Assembly (NCBI RefSeq): GCF_014982975.1
Contig: NZ_JADCKL010000005.1
Coordinates: 116,427 to 180,426 of the forward strand
Direction: 5' to 3'
Length of the DNA: 64,000 nt
DNA from: Claveliimonas monacensis
Lineage (GTDB): Bacteria > Bacillota > Clostridia > Lachnospirales > Lachnospiraceae
Shown: positions 17,184-26,199 of the stretch, one piece after another
Layout: the number at the start of each line of letters is the position of its first letter
Position numbering within the stretch: position 1 is the stretch's first letter
Notes under the pieces: generated by a model
Told to the model about the DNA's origin: nothing
The model's database searches: none
The model's input: the letters and a program-made list of their open reading frames with translations, nothing else
Position numbers and translations under genes: made by a program

Positions 17184-17819
17184 CTATACGCCCTGCTTCT
17201 TGCAGATATCCTCCAGGCAGCACCTGTCGCAGTAGGGCTTTGTCCTTGCCGTACACACATCCCGTCCATGGTACACAAGCCGGTGGCACAGGTCGCTTCC
17301 CTCCTCCGGGGGAATGATCTTCCAGAGAGCCATCTCCACTTTTTTGGGCTCCTTGATGCCGTCCACCAGCCCGATCCGGTTGGTGAGCCGGATGCAGTGG
17401 GTGTCTGTCACAATGGCAGGTTTTCCGAATACATCCCCCATGATCAGGTTGGCGCTTTTCCGTCCCACACCGGGCAGCGCAAGGAGAGCGTCAAAGTCGT
17501 CCGGCACTTTGCCGCCGTACTCTTCCTTTAAAATCTTCATGCAGGCGCTGATGTCCCTGGCCTTGCTCTTTCCAAGCCCGCAGGGGCGCACGATCTCCTC
17601 AATATCCGCCACATCCGCATCTGCCAGGGCGTCCACAGTGGGATACTTTTCATATAAGACTTCCACGATCTTGTTGACTCTCTCGTCCGTGCACTGGGCT
17701 GCCAGCCGCACACTCACAAGGAGCTTCCAGGCCTGATCATAGTCCAGGGTGCAGCCTGCGTCCGGATATTCTTTTTTCAGCCTCTCGATCACTTCCAGGG
17801 CTCTCTGCTTCTTTGTCAT
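17184..17819 (-). CDS. nth: Endonuclease III (DNA glycosylase/AP lyase)
   Basis: Base-excision repair enzyme for oxidised pyrimidines. Helix-hairpin-helix LPGVGRKSANLIMGDVFG with catalytic Lys121, and Asp139 in VTDTHCIRLTNRIGL. The C-terminal 4Fe-4S motif uses Cys189, 197, 200 and 206; the first gap is seven residues rather than the six usual in E. coli Nth. 211 aa, normal length. AAGGAG lies 8 bp before the ATG. Downstream of the small genes at 17862-19606 on the same strand, so probably co-transcribed. Confidence 0.93.
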   Translation of the reverse strand: MTKKQRALEVIERLKKEYPDAGCTLDYDQAWKLLVSVRLAAQCTDERVNKIVEVLYEKYPTVDALADADVADIEEIVRPCGLGKSKARDISACMKILKEEYGGKVPDDFDALLALPGVGRKSANLIMGDVFGKPAIVTDTHCIRLTNRIGLVDGIKEPKKVEMALWKIIPPEEGSDLCHRLVYHGRDVCTARTKPYCDRCCLEDICKKQGV

Positions 17820-17861
17820 CTGTCCTTCTCCTTTTCTTATTTATCTTCCGGTTTTATCTTT

Positions 17862-18950
17862 TTATTCTTCCAGTTCTCCCAGCAGCAGATCCAGGTCCTC
17901 CTGTATGCGTCCCTCTCTTCCCCTGCCACTGAAGAATCCGCAGTTTCTTCCCATCTCTTTTTCTTTCCTGCACCGGGAAACCATGAACCGGATGCGGAAG
18001 GTAAAATCCTCCGCCTCCATGGTAGTGAAGGGATGTTCCTCCGCAGCCACGATCTGCACGTTTCCTTTTGTGTAAACCGGGTATTTCCCGGAAAATCCCG
18101 CTCTGTGCAGCTTCTGATGAATCCGCTTTCTCTCGCCAAGGATCTTTCCATCCAGCTCCTCACCGTAAACTCTCTTTGGATATTTCAGAGAGGCCGCCCG
18201 TATTTTCTCATATATGTTCTCGTACAATCCCTGCCGGGCCGGGCTGCACAGCTTCTTTGCCAGCTTTCTCTTCAGAAAACCGGCCGGAAATCTGGCATAG
18301 ATCCCTGCCAGCCTTGCGTATCCTTTATCCCCTGCCTCCAGGGCCATCTCCTTCATGCACAGGGCCCCCTCCCGGGTGGAGGGATACCGGTCATCCAGAG
18401 ACTCGCCTACAGGGGACCAGTACCGGAAAGGCGAAAATTCGATGAGCCGCATAAATGCCTGCTCTTCCGTGTTACAGGCCGCATCTCCCAGATACTGGTA
18501 TTTCTCATAGACAGTTCCCACCATATAGACAAGCTGGCGCCACTGCTCCTGACCCTGTACCCAGAAATGTCCGATCCTGTGGTACTGATAGCACTGGAAC
18601 ACCTCTGTCAGCTCCGCGAACCATATGGTGAATACATTTTCCTTTCCCTGTTTGACAATAAGGGCAGACTTATCGTCCCGCCAGGCAAGCTGTCCCTGTA
18701 TGGGATATTCTTCCGGGTCAAGCTCCAGATAATCTCCTGTCATCCACGCGTCCCTGAGTACCAGATAGCACTCCAGGGCGTCGTTCATCATGTAGGGGAT
18801 ATAGAAATCTGTCTTCCTGCCCCTTTCCTCTCCCAGGTGCAGTTCAAACACCTGATGCTCAAAGATCTCCGCCAGTTTTCCGTAGCACTCCGGCATATCC
18901 TTCTGGAGCCCCGGCAGATAGCCTCTCAGCTCTTCATATCTCTCTATCAT
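17862..18950 (-). CDS. Conserved hypothetical protein (362 aa), family not recognised
   Basis: No function recognised; it may belong to an uncharacterised Firmicutes family such as DUF3878, but I am not sure. It is soluble, without signal peptide or membrane segment, rich in Tyr, Trp and Phe (YQYHRIGHFWVQGQEQWRQL), and its C-terminal ~100 residues are strongly charged. The start overlaps the stop codon of the YkgJ-type gene by 4 bp (ATGA), so the two are translationally coupled. A Lys/Arg-rich segment around residues 225-290 could contact nucleic acid or membrane; this is speculation. Confidence 0.7.
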   Translation of the reverse strand: MIERYEELRGYLPGLQKDMPECYGKLAEIFEHQVFELHLGEERGRKTDFYIPYMMNDALECYLVLRDAWMTGDYLELDPEEYPIQGQLAWRDDKSALIVKQGKENVFTIWFAELTEVFQCYQYHRIGHFWVQGQEQWRQLVYMVGTVYEKYQYLGDAACNTEEQAFMRLIEFSPFRYWSPVGESLDDRYPSTREGALCMKEMALEAGDKGYARLAGIYARFPAGFLKRKLAKKLCSPARQGLYENIYEKIRAASLKYPKRVYGEELDGKILGERKRIHQKLHRAGFSGKYPVYTKGNVQIVAAEEHPFTTMEAEDFTFRIRFMVSRCRKEKEMGRNCGFFSGRGREGRIQEDLDLLLGELEE

Positions 18951-19606
18951 AAACCAAGCTTCTCCTTTACCTGCGCCAGCCGGGCATAGAACTCTTTATA
19001 GAAATCGTCCCCGCTCCAGGGCATCTGATAAAATGTGCGAAGCAGATACATCTGCAATATTTTCAGACTGTCCCCATCCAGCCCCTCCGACTCCCGCTCA
19101 CAGAGCTTCAGAAAGCTGTGCCATTCAAAAATGTATGTCTCATATTTCTTAAGGTCGGGGATATCCAGCCATTTCCGCACCTTGATCTTGCTCCGGTCTT
19201 TTCTTTGGCACTCATGCACCTGAAGGAAATACCGGAAGCCTGTGTCCTCATAGTATCTGCCAAGCGGAAACATCCGACAGATCCCCGGCCTGAAAGCGTG
19301 GACAGAGCACCGCCCGTTCTCATCCAGGAACGTACAGGCCTCCTCTTTTCCCGCCATCCGAAGGCTTGGAAGGATGATACCGTCCGCCAGCCCCAGCTCA
19401 ATATGTTCTGCCAGAAGTCCGGCAAAATCCTTCCCCGTACCCCTGGTCAGAAGCCAGATATCCCAGGGGTCCAGCAGGATGGAGCTGCCCATGCCATGGC
19501 AGCAGGCAGAGCATCCCTCGCAGCCCCGACAGTCTGCCTTCACCATATCCTCTGCCGTGTAGAGCTTTCCATCGGAAATGTCCTCCAGCCGTATATTTCT
19601 CCTCAT
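18947..19606 (-). CDS. YkgJ-type cysteine-cluster protein
   Basis: Carries the CxxCxxCC signature of YkgJ/CxxCxxCC proteins (CRGCEGCSACC) and further conserved cysteines in GRCSVHAFRPGICRMFPLG and the VHEC segment. These proteins are thought to bind zinc or an Fe-S cluster; the substrate is unknown. 219 aa, no signal peptide. GGAGG lies 8 bp before the ATG. It overlaps the following gene by 4 bp, suggesting the two products act together. Confidence 0.85.
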   Translation of the reverse strand: MRRNIRLEDISDGKLYTAEDMVKADCRGCEGCSACCHGMGSSILLDPWDIWLLTRGTGKDFAGLLAEHIELGLADGIILPSLRMAGKEEACTFLDENGRCSVHAFRPGICRMFPLGRYYEDTGFRYFLQVHECQRKDRSKIKVRKWLDIPDLKKYETYIFEWHSFLKLCERESEGLDGDSLKILQMYLLRTFYQMPWSGDDFYKEFYARLAQVKEKLGL

Positions 19607-19624
19607 CCACTCATCCTCCCGTTC

Positions 19625-22600
19625 TCAATCTTCCAGTTCAAAGAGGCGCATCTGATGACAACTCTCCTCTTTTTTCCGCGGTTTTTCTTTTTCCCGGAAA
19701 AGAGCGTTCCCGGAAAGATGCGCAAGAAACCTGGACTCCTCCCCGGAGCAGGTGAGGATCAGTTCCTCCTTGGCCCGGGTCATTCCCACATAGAGAAGTC
19801 TCCGCTCTTCCTCTTCGTCCGCCGGGCGCTTTTCATTTTCCAGAGGGATGTTCCCCTCTCTGGCCCCGTAAATGAACACTGCCGGGAACTCCAGACCCTT
19901 GGAACCGTGGAGCGTCATCAGCGTGACAGCGCCAGAATGATACTGTTTGCCACCGCATCTTCTGAGGTCGCTCTCCACCCCCAGCTCAAGGTCCAGAAGA
20001 AATTCCGGCATCGTCTTATAGAAGACGGTCATGCCTGCCATCTTCTTCATGGCCTCTGCTTTCTGAAGATCCAGGTCCTCCATCCACATTTCCAAGAATT
20101 TCCCAGGCTTCTTCTTCGCATAAAGAGGGCGGTATTTTTCTGCCATGGTACGCACCATCTCCTCTGTCACCTGGTTCCACGAAAGCTTCAGGAGAAGCTC
20201 AGCCGCTGTCCGGGCCGCAGACTGGTCTTCCGGATGCTCCAGGTACCGGAAAAAGCAGATGCTGCCCTGGACCTTCTCATCCGCAAGAAAACTCTCTCTT
20301 CCAGCCACAATGTAGGGGATCCCCTCTTTGCGCAGGCAGGCCTCCACCAGCTCCGCCTGCCGGTGTGTCCGGGATAGGACGGCAATTTCCTCAAAAGATC
20401 TGTGCTTCCTCTCCCTGCTTCCGGACAGCTCCTGGGCCTCCAGCATGCCGATGCCTCCGGCCATACGCCCGATCTCTTTTGCAATAAAAATGGCCTCTCC
20501 CATCTCGCTTCCGGCTTTCACCAGGCGCACCGGCTCGCCATCCGGACAGTTGGGATGCAGGGGCATGCAGCCCTGCATCTTTTGCGCCGCCTCAAGGACC
20601 TGGGGTGTGGAGCGGTAGTTTTCTGTCAGCTCCACTGTGCAGAACTCTTCCCCGCGCTTTTCCACATCTGCCTTCAGCCGATCAAAGCATCCTGCATCCG
20701 CTCCCCTGAAGCCGTAGATGGACTGGTTGGGATCTCCGATGACAAAGAGTTCTCTCGCCTGCCTGTCCCAGGCTTTCACAAGTTCATACTGGAGAGGATC
20801 TATATCCTGGAACTCATCGATCAGCAGGCAGGTGAACTGCTTTCCAGCCGGAGTGCCGTTTACCAGAAGGCGCAGTGTCTCCAGGAGCATGTCGTCAAAA
20901 TCAAGGAGCTTCTGCTCCCGCTTTTTCTTTCTGTACAGCTCCTCCGCCCGCCGGAAGCATTCTCTGTTACTCTTCTCCCCGCTTCCGTCCGGCTCTCCCA
21001 GCTCTCTCTCCCATCCCGGCATGCCCGCCTGCTTCCGGGACAGGACATCCAGGAATTTACCGCTGCCGAAGGGCAGCCCCGCCTCAGACACCGCCTCCCC
21101 GGCTATGTTTTTACACTGGGTCTCTCCTGCCAGCGAAAAATCCATTCCCTCTCTTCGCAGGAAATGCAGGCAGATACTGTGGAAGGTGCCGATCTGCAGG
21201 CCGCTGATCCGCCTGGCTCCCAGCTCTTTTTTCAGGCGCTCCCGCATTTCCCCGGCAGCCTGGTTGGTAAAGGTGACCGCTGTGATCTCAGAGGGCTTTA
21301 CTTTCCTGTGCTCCAGCATATACTGGATCCGGGATACAAGCGTCCGGGTCTTCCCGGTTCCCGGCCCGGCCATGACTGCCAGATGGCGGCAGATCTTCTG
21401 CACCGCCTCCTGCTGCCCCGGATTGAGGGACGCAGCTCTCCCTGACGTCTGGATCTCTGTCTGACTCTGATGCTGCTCTTCCGCTTCTCCTGGCTGGACA
21501 GACGCCGGCTCTTCCGGCTGTCTCTTCCCCATCGTTTCCGGCTCCACACCGATCAGGCTGAAAAAATCCATCTGCCCATCTGTATTCTGGATCTCCTCTG
21601 CCGTGAAGAGCCTGACCGTGCCGTACTCCCCGTCAAAGCCCGGTATTCTCTCTACTTTTCCCTGTCTTAGCCTCATGATCCCCTGCGCGATCCGATGCCC
21701 CGCAGCCCTCTGGATCTCCTCTTGGGGGATTGTCCTCAGGATTTCAAACTCCGGTCCCAGTTTCGCCAGCATCTCTTCGTACTCTCTCTGGACTTTCCGG
21801 CTGGCAGCGGAATGTCCCAGCGAAGCGCCGATCACCTCCGGCAGCGGCACCAGACTCTCGAAAGCTGCTCCCCCCGGCTTCACATAGTTCTCCGGTCTGT
21901 CCGCCAGCTCTTCCACCCGGTGGGATACGCCGATGGTGATCTTCCTGCCGCACACCGGGCAGAGGCCGCCATACTTTTCCGTCTCAGAAGGCGTCAGACA
22001 AAGACCGCATTTCCTGTGGCCGTCCATGTGGTATTTTCCCTCCTCCGGGAAAAATTCAATGGTTCCATAGAGTCCCTTGCCTTCCTGGATGGCACGCCGC
22101 AGCCCCTGGTAGGACATCTCGATATCGAGAAGATTGGCCTCACGGCCCAGCTTGGCCGGAGAGTGGGCATCTGAGTTGGAGATGAGGTGATACCTGTCCA
22201 AAGCCGACACCCGCCAGTTCATGGGCGGGTCAGAAGAGAGCCCTGTCTCTACTGCATGGATATAGGGTGTCAGGTCCTCAAAGCACTCCTCCACCGTGTC
22301 AAAGCCGGAGAACGCTCCAAAAAGGGAAAAGTGGGGTGTCCAGATATGGGCGGGCACATAGACACTCTCCGGGCAGGTAGTAAGCAGGATCTCCAGCAGA
22401 TCATGGCAGGGAAGGCCCAGGATCGGCCGCCCGTCCGAGTGTATATTGCCGATCTCCTCCAGCCTGCCTGCGATCTCCTCTGCCTCCTCCAGTCCGGGCA
22501 GGAGGATCAGGCTGTGGACTTTGCGCACGCTTCCTCCTTTTTTGTAGATGGAGCTTATTTCCCCTGTAACAACAAAACGAGGAGTCATACTGCCCCTCAC

Positions 22601-22825
22601 TGTCTCATCCTCTATCCTGTATTCATCTTTCAGCACGTACAGCCCGTCCTCAGCAGGCTTCAGTTTTTCCCTCAGTTCCTCCCGCCAGGCAGGGTGGGTA
22701 AAATCGCCGGTTCCCACAATGTGTATACCCTTCCGCCGGGCCCACAGATCCAGATGTTCCGGTGTACAGTCCCTGCTGGTGGCGCGGGAATATCGGGAGT
22801 GTATATGAAGGTCCGCTATGTACAT
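19625..22825 (-). CDS. Fusion of EndoQ-like PHP nuclease and UvrD/Rep helicase
   Basis: Two enzymes in one 1066-residue chain. The first ~400 residues form a PHP metal-dependent domain like endonuclease Q (IADLHIHSRYSRAT, GTGDFTHPAW, SNSDAHSPAKLGREANL) with a zinc-ribbon-like CGLCLTPSETEKYGGLCPVCG. From ~residue 465 there is a complete SF1A helicase: Walker A AGPGTGKT (~485), TNQAAGEMRERL, LLIDEFQDIDPLQYELV, GDPNQSIYGFRGAD, and the 2B motif TLHGSKGLEFPAVFIYG. EndoQ cuts 5' of deaminated bases, so the fusion likely couples damage incision to strand displacement. Start at 22825 chosen because GAGGG lies 7-8 bp upstream. Confidence 0.85.
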   Translation of the reverse strand: MYIADLHIHSRYSRATSRDCTPEHLDLWARRKGIHIVGTGDFTHPAWREELREKLKPAEDGLYVLKDEYRIEDETVRGSMTPRFVVTGEISSIYKKGGSVRKVHSLILLPGLEEAEEIAGRLEEIGNIHSDGRPILGLPCHDLLEILLTTCPESVYVPAHIWTPHFSLFGAFSGFDTVEECFEDLTPYIHAVETGLSSDPPMNWRVSALDRYHLISNSDAHSPAKLGREANLLDIEMSYQGLRRAIQEGKGLYGTIEFFPEEGKYHMDGHRKCGLCLTPSETEKYGGLCPVCGRKITIGVSHRVEELADRPENYVKPGGAAFESLVPLPEVIGASLGHSAASRKVQREYEEMLAKLGPEFEILRTIPQEEIQRAAGHRIAQGIMRLRQGKVERIPGFDGEYGTVRLFTAEEIQNTDGQMDFFSLIGVEPETMGKRQPEEPASVQPGEAEEQHQSQTEIQTSGRAASLNPGQQEAVQKICRHLAVMAGPGTGKTRTLVSRIQYMLEHRKVKPSEITAVTFTNQAAGEMRERLKKELGARRISGLQIGTFHSICLHFLRREGMDFSLAGETQCKNIAGEAVSEAGLPFGSGKFLDVLSRKQAGMPGWERELGEPDGSGEKSNRECFRRAEELYRKKKREQKLLDFDDMLLETLRLLVNGTPAGKQFTCLLIDEFQDIDPLQYELVKAWDRQARELFVIGDPNQSIYGFRGADAGCFDRLKADVEKRGEEFCTVELTENYRSTPQVLEAAQKMQGCMPLHPNCPDGEPVRLVKAGSEMGEAIFIAKEIGRMAGGIGMLEAQELSGSRERKHRSFEEIAVLSRTHRQAELVEACLRKEGIPYIVAGRESFLADEKVQGSICFFRYLEHPEDQSAARTAAELLLKLSWNQVTEEMVRTMAEKYRPLYAKKKPGKFLEMWMEDLDLQKAEAMKKMAGMTVFYKTMPEFLLDLELGVESDLRRCGGKQYHSGAVTLMTLHGSKGLEFPAVFIYGAREGNIPLENEKRPADEEEERRLLYVGMTRAKEELILTCSGEESRFLAHLSGNALFREKEKPRKKEESCHQMRLFELED

Positions 22826-22922
22826 GATCATTCCCTCTTTCGTCATCGCCCCTGCCCGGCTCCGCGCTGCCGGTTGTCCGGGCGGGGCTTATCTTGTCTA
22901 TTATAATATGGATAGCGGAAAA

Positions 22923-23834
22923 TTACAATTCCCGGGCTGCTTCATTCTGTGCCTTCTCCACTTCCCCCTGCGTCGCTCCGGTCAGCCCCATGATCTCTTC
23001 CGGGCTGGCGCCATTGTCCAGCATCTTTTGTATGATAGACTGCCGGCCCAGCTCCAAGCCCTGCTCCATTCCCTGTTCTAGCCCCTGTTCCAGGCCTTGC
23101 TTCATACCGCTCTCCAGACCGTTTTCCCAGGCGCTCTTCATAATCGCATCGTGGTCTCTTATGGCCTTCTGCCGGGCCTCATACTCCAGCCGGGCCCTCT
23201 CGTCTGCGCTCATCCTCTCCAGCTCTCTGTATGCCTCTTCAATATATTCACTTGTCCCTGCCATTTCCTCGAACTCCTTCCGGGTCTTCCCTGCCAGGAA
23301 GCGCATCCAGCGGATGACCTCATTGTCGCTCTGCAGTTCCTTCGGCAGCTTTTTAAGCTCCAGGATCTGCAGTTCTAAAAGGTCTGTGTACCTTTTCCCG
23401 GTCTGTTCATCACAAAGGCTGATGGTCCGGTAGCATGTATCATCCTCCGCAAACCGGACAAAGTCCAGGATACTCACATGGATACACTTCTTCAGCTTTT
23501 CGTAAGAATCTCCCTTGTTCAGCTGTTCTGTGTACATCTTACTCAGGTAGAACAGCGACCTGGCATCCCAGTGTTTAAACGATTCCACCTGCATTTCCAT
23601 GTTGATCTGGGCCCCGTCTTCCATCATGGTGCGGACATCCAGGATCCCCAGTTTTTCATCCGGGTATTCCTGCCGCAGCGCCGTGGGAAGCAGGATCGTC
23701 TCCCGGACAGACGCCGGGTCAGCCTTCAGAAGAGCGGCGATAAAGCCTTTCCGCACTTTGGGATTGTACATCAATCCCTTAAAACACACATCCACGGTGG
23801 GAAGCATGATAAAATTGTCATCTTTTTTTGCCAC
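22923..23834 (-). CDS. Rpn/PD-(D/E)XK nuclease-family transposase-like protein
   Basis: Belongs to the Rpn/YhgA-like group of recombination-promoting nucleases, which carry a PD-(D/E)XK core: FKGLMYNPKVRKGFIAALL, then LGILDVRT with the catalytic Asp, and INMEMQVESF with the Glu-x-Gln pair. The C-terminus has a run of G-x-E-x-G-x-x-x-G-type helical repeats (GLESGMKQGLEQGLEQGMEQ) typical of these proteins. The start is a GTG at 23834 with AAGGAG six bases upstream; ATGs at 23888 and 23912 lack ribosome sites. No inverted repeats of a transposon were seen around it. Confidence 0.82.
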   Translation of the reverse strand: MAKKDDNFIMLPTVDVCFKGLMYNPKVRKGFIAALLKADPASVRETILLPTALRQEYPDEKLGILDVRTMMEDGAQINMEMQVESFKHWDARSLFYLSKMYTEQLNKGDSYEKLKKCIHVSILDFVRFAEDDTCYRTISLCDEQTGKRYTDLLELQILELKKLPKELQSDNEVIRWMRFLAGKTRKEFEEMAGTSEYIEEAYRELERMSADERARLEYEARQKAIRDHDAIMKSAWENGLESGMKQGLEQGLEQGMEQGLELGRQSIIQKMLDNGASPEEIMGLTGATQGEVEKAQNEAAREL

Positions 23835-24016
23835 AGTCTTCTCCTTTCCTGTAAGTTGCTGCAGGAAAGGGGGCTTATCTTTTTGCATATCCGGCCCGGG
23901 TCTCAAAGGCACGGCCCGCGTTTCCTGCTCTGTTCAGTTGTACAATATCGGGGCATGCCTGGAAATCAGGCTCCGAATAGATAGATGGGCGGCAGATACG
24001 CCGCCTCGACACATTT

Positions 24017-24045
24017 AGAATAACATAATTCAATCAGAACTGCAA
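24017..24045 (-). promoter_or_regulatory. Promoter of the Rpn-family gene
   Basis: Minus strand TTGCAG (24040-24045), 17-bp spacer, TATTCT (24017-24022). The leader to the GTG start would be ~175 nt and contains a GC-rich hairpin (GGCGGC with GCCGCC, about 23990-24006). Confidence 0.5.
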
Positions 24046-24060
24046 CAAAAAAGCCAAAAT

Positions 24061-25011
24061 TTATCCCGGGTTTTCCCCGATCCTTCCATATACTTTCACT
24101 GCATCCAGCACATGGTAAGGCTCACTCTGGTGATCCCCCGGGGCCCCGGCCGTTACAAGGACATACTCCTTTCCGTTCACCACTGCCAGACTTGCCAGAC
24201 AAAGGCCCGCCTCCTCCGTGTAGCCGGTCTTTCCTCCCAGGATCTCACCTCCCGGGACAGACGGGTCTGAAAGGCTGGCAAAGAGGGTGCTTGTCACGGT
24301 AAATCCCCCGGGATGAAAGGCAGTGGACGCCATAGTGCAGGACCTGCTGGTAAAGGCCTGCCGGAAGGCGTCATTTTTCAGGGCATACACCACAAGCCGG
24401 GCCATGTCCTCCGCCGTAGAGTAGTGCCGTCTGTCGTGGAGTCCGGTACAGTTGGTAAAATGGGTGTCCCTCATCCCCAGCTCCTGCGCCTTTTCATTCA
24501 TCATCTCCGCAAAAGCGCTCTCGCTGCCTGCGATCTTCTCCGCAAAGGCCATGCAGCACTCTGCCCCGGAGGGAAGGAGCGCGCCGTAGAGGAGCTCTCG
24601 GTAGTATACCTCCTCCCCCGGCTCAAACCCGGCCATGGACGCGTTCTCCTCATAGAGCTGTCCGTAGAAATCTCCCGGCATGGTGATGGTCTCATCCAGG
24701 CCAGAGATATGCTCCAGCGCCACCACAGCAGTCATGATCTTTGTCATGGAGGCCGGATAGATACGCCTGCTCCCGCCGGATGCCCCCAGCTTCTCCCCGG
24801 TCCCGGCATCCACCAGAGCCGCCGATGTACTGTGCAGGTCCTCCAGGCAGGCGGACAGCCGTCCTCCGTCCCCGGAGCCAGGAAATCCCAGCCCCTCCAT
24901 ATTCATATAATTTCTCGCTCCAAGCCATATGAAGATCAGCATCAGAGCCAGCAGGATAAAGGCAAGCCGGTTCCTCCTGCGTCTCTGCAGCTTCTTCTTT
25001 CTTCTGTCCAT
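24061..25011 (-). CDS. Serine D-alanyl-D-alanine carboxypeptidase (peptidase S11)
   Basis: Trims the terminal D-Ala of peptidoglycan stem peptides. Basic N-terminus and one membrane helix (residues ~16-32) anchor an extracellular catalytic domain. The SxxK tetrad is Ser88-Met-Thr-Lys91 and the KTG triad is GGKTGYTEEAG. The middle SxN motif reads Ser148-Gly-Ala, so Asn is replaced by Ala (LLPSGAECC), a variation also known in some S11 members. AGGGAG lies 8 bp before the ATG. It follows a VanS-like kinase by ~130 bp on the same strand, suggesting it is part of that cell-wall response. Confidence 0.88.
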   Translation of the reverse strand: MDRRKKKLQRRRRNRLAFILLALMLIFIWLGARNYMNMEGLGFPGSGDGGRLSACLEDLHSTSAALVDAGTGEKLGASGGSRRIYPASMTKIMTAVVALEHISGLDETITMPGDFYGQLYEENASMAGFEPGEEVYYRELLYGALLPSGAECCMAFAEKIAGSESAFAEMMNEKAQELGMRDTHFTNCTGLHDRRHYSTAEDMARLVVYALKNDAFRQAFTSRSCTMASTAFHPGGFTVTSTLFASLSDPSVPGGEILGGKTGYTEEAGLCLASLAVVNGKEYVLVTAGAPGDHQSEPYHVLDAVKVYGRIGENPG

Positions 25012-25143
25012 AGCATTCTCTCCCTTCTTCTGGCTCTTAATCTACCAGAGAAGGGAGAGCGGAACTTTAATATGGAGTTGTTTGATCACTAAGAAAAGAT
25101 TAAGACTTTGTGAGCATCTGAAAGGATTTTTCCGCAGCCGCGC

Positions 25144-26199
25144 CTAACACCAGGCGGGCAGGCGCACCTCAAACCTGGTGGTCCTCTCCTGGCTGTGGGC
25201 GGCGATGCTGCCGCCGTGCTGGCTGACGATCTCCTTCGCAATGGCAAGCCCCAACCCGGACCCACCCGACTCTCCTCCGCGGGCCTCGTCCAGACGGAAG
25301 AATTTATCAAAGATCATCTCCAGCTTTTCCCCGGGTATGGTGACCCCCGTATTTTCAAAAATAATGGCGATCTCCTCCCCTTTTCTCCGGGTCCATATCT
25401 TAATGGAGGTATCCCGGTCGCTGTAGGCCGCCCCGTTCTTCAGCAGATTGTTAAAGACCCGGGCCATCTTCTCCGGGTCGGCGTAAATGTACTCCTCCTC
25501 ATCCACCTCATTTTCCACTCTGTTTCCGTGCTTTTCAAGTATGGGATAGAGCTCCTCCGTCACCTGCACAAGGAGGCTGCACAGGTTGACCCGCCGCTTC
25601 TCCAGGGGCATTTTCTGGAGGTTATACCGGGTGATGTCAAAAAATTCGTTGATCAGCCCCTCCAGCCTCTCCGCCTTGGAGAGGGCCGTGTGCAGGTATT
25701 TTCCCCGCTGCTCTCCCGGCATATCCGGCGCCTCATCAAGGAGACTCAGGTATCCGATGACCGAGGTGAGAGGTGTCTTCAGGTCGTGGGCCAGGTAGGC
25801 GATCAGGTCATCCTTCCGCCTCATCTCGTCCTCAATGACCTGGGCCTGCCTCTTCTGCTCTTCCTTCATGCTGTCCATGCTCTCCTGGGCCTCCCGCCGT
25901 ATCTTCGCCGTATTTTTCTCTGTAAAAACAAAGACAAGGATGATGACAGCTGCCGCCACCACAGCCAGGCCCCAGAAGATAAAATTTTTCAGGGAAGGCC
26001 AGAATATCTCCTCACGCATGACTGTCGTCCCTGTCTGGGGATCGTACCAGGTCGGCACAGAGGTGACAAAATTTCTTGTAAACCACTCCACAAACACGCC
26101 ATTGCAGACATAGTCCACAAAATCAAACAGAAAATAGAGCACAAGCAGGGACACAAGAACCCCTGCCGCCGCTTTCCAGTACTTTTTACTGCTCTTCAA
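25144..26199 (-). CDS. VanS-like sensor histidine kinase
   Basis: Membrane sensor with two membrane segments (residues ~10-30 and ~70-93) around a short outside loop, then a coiled linker, an H-box with the phosphorylated His (AYLAHDLKTPLTSVIGYL), N-box (RVFNNLLKNGAAY) and ATP-lid boxes (GSGLGLAIAKEIV). The start is uncertain: the segment VIKLK resembles the beginning of VanS proteins. I favour the TTG at 26199, which overlaps the regulator stop by 14 bp; an ATG at 26256 would need a 71-bp overlap. Pairs with the response regulator upstream. Confidence 0.85.
   Translation of the reverse strand: MKSSKKYWKAAAGVLVSLLVLYFLFDFVDYVCNGVFVEWFTRNFVTSVPTWYDPQTGTTVMREEIFWPSLKNFIFWGLAVVAAAVIILVFVFTEKNTAKIRREAQESMDSMKEEQKRQAQVIEDEMRRKDDLIAYLAHDLKTPLTSVIGYLSLLDEAPDMPGEQRGKYLHTALSKAERLEGLINEFFDITRYNLQKMPLEKRRVNLCSLLVQVTEELYPILEKHGNRVENEVDEEEYIYADPEKMARVFNNLLKNGAAYSDRDTSIKIWTRRKGEEIAIIFENTGVTIPGEKLEMIFDKFFRLDEARGGESGGSGLGLAIAKEIVSQHGGSIAAHSQERTTRFEVRLPAWC

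Noticed and set aside
23085..23145. Short repeats in the Rpn gene as a DNA repeat array
   Set aside because: They encode a helical G-x-E-x-G coiled tail typical of the protein family, so the repetition is at the protein level.
22923..23834. Rpn-family gene as an active insertion sequence
   Set aside because: No terminal inverted repeats or target duplication seen; the protein is a nuclease-family transposase-like protein, not a DDE transposase.
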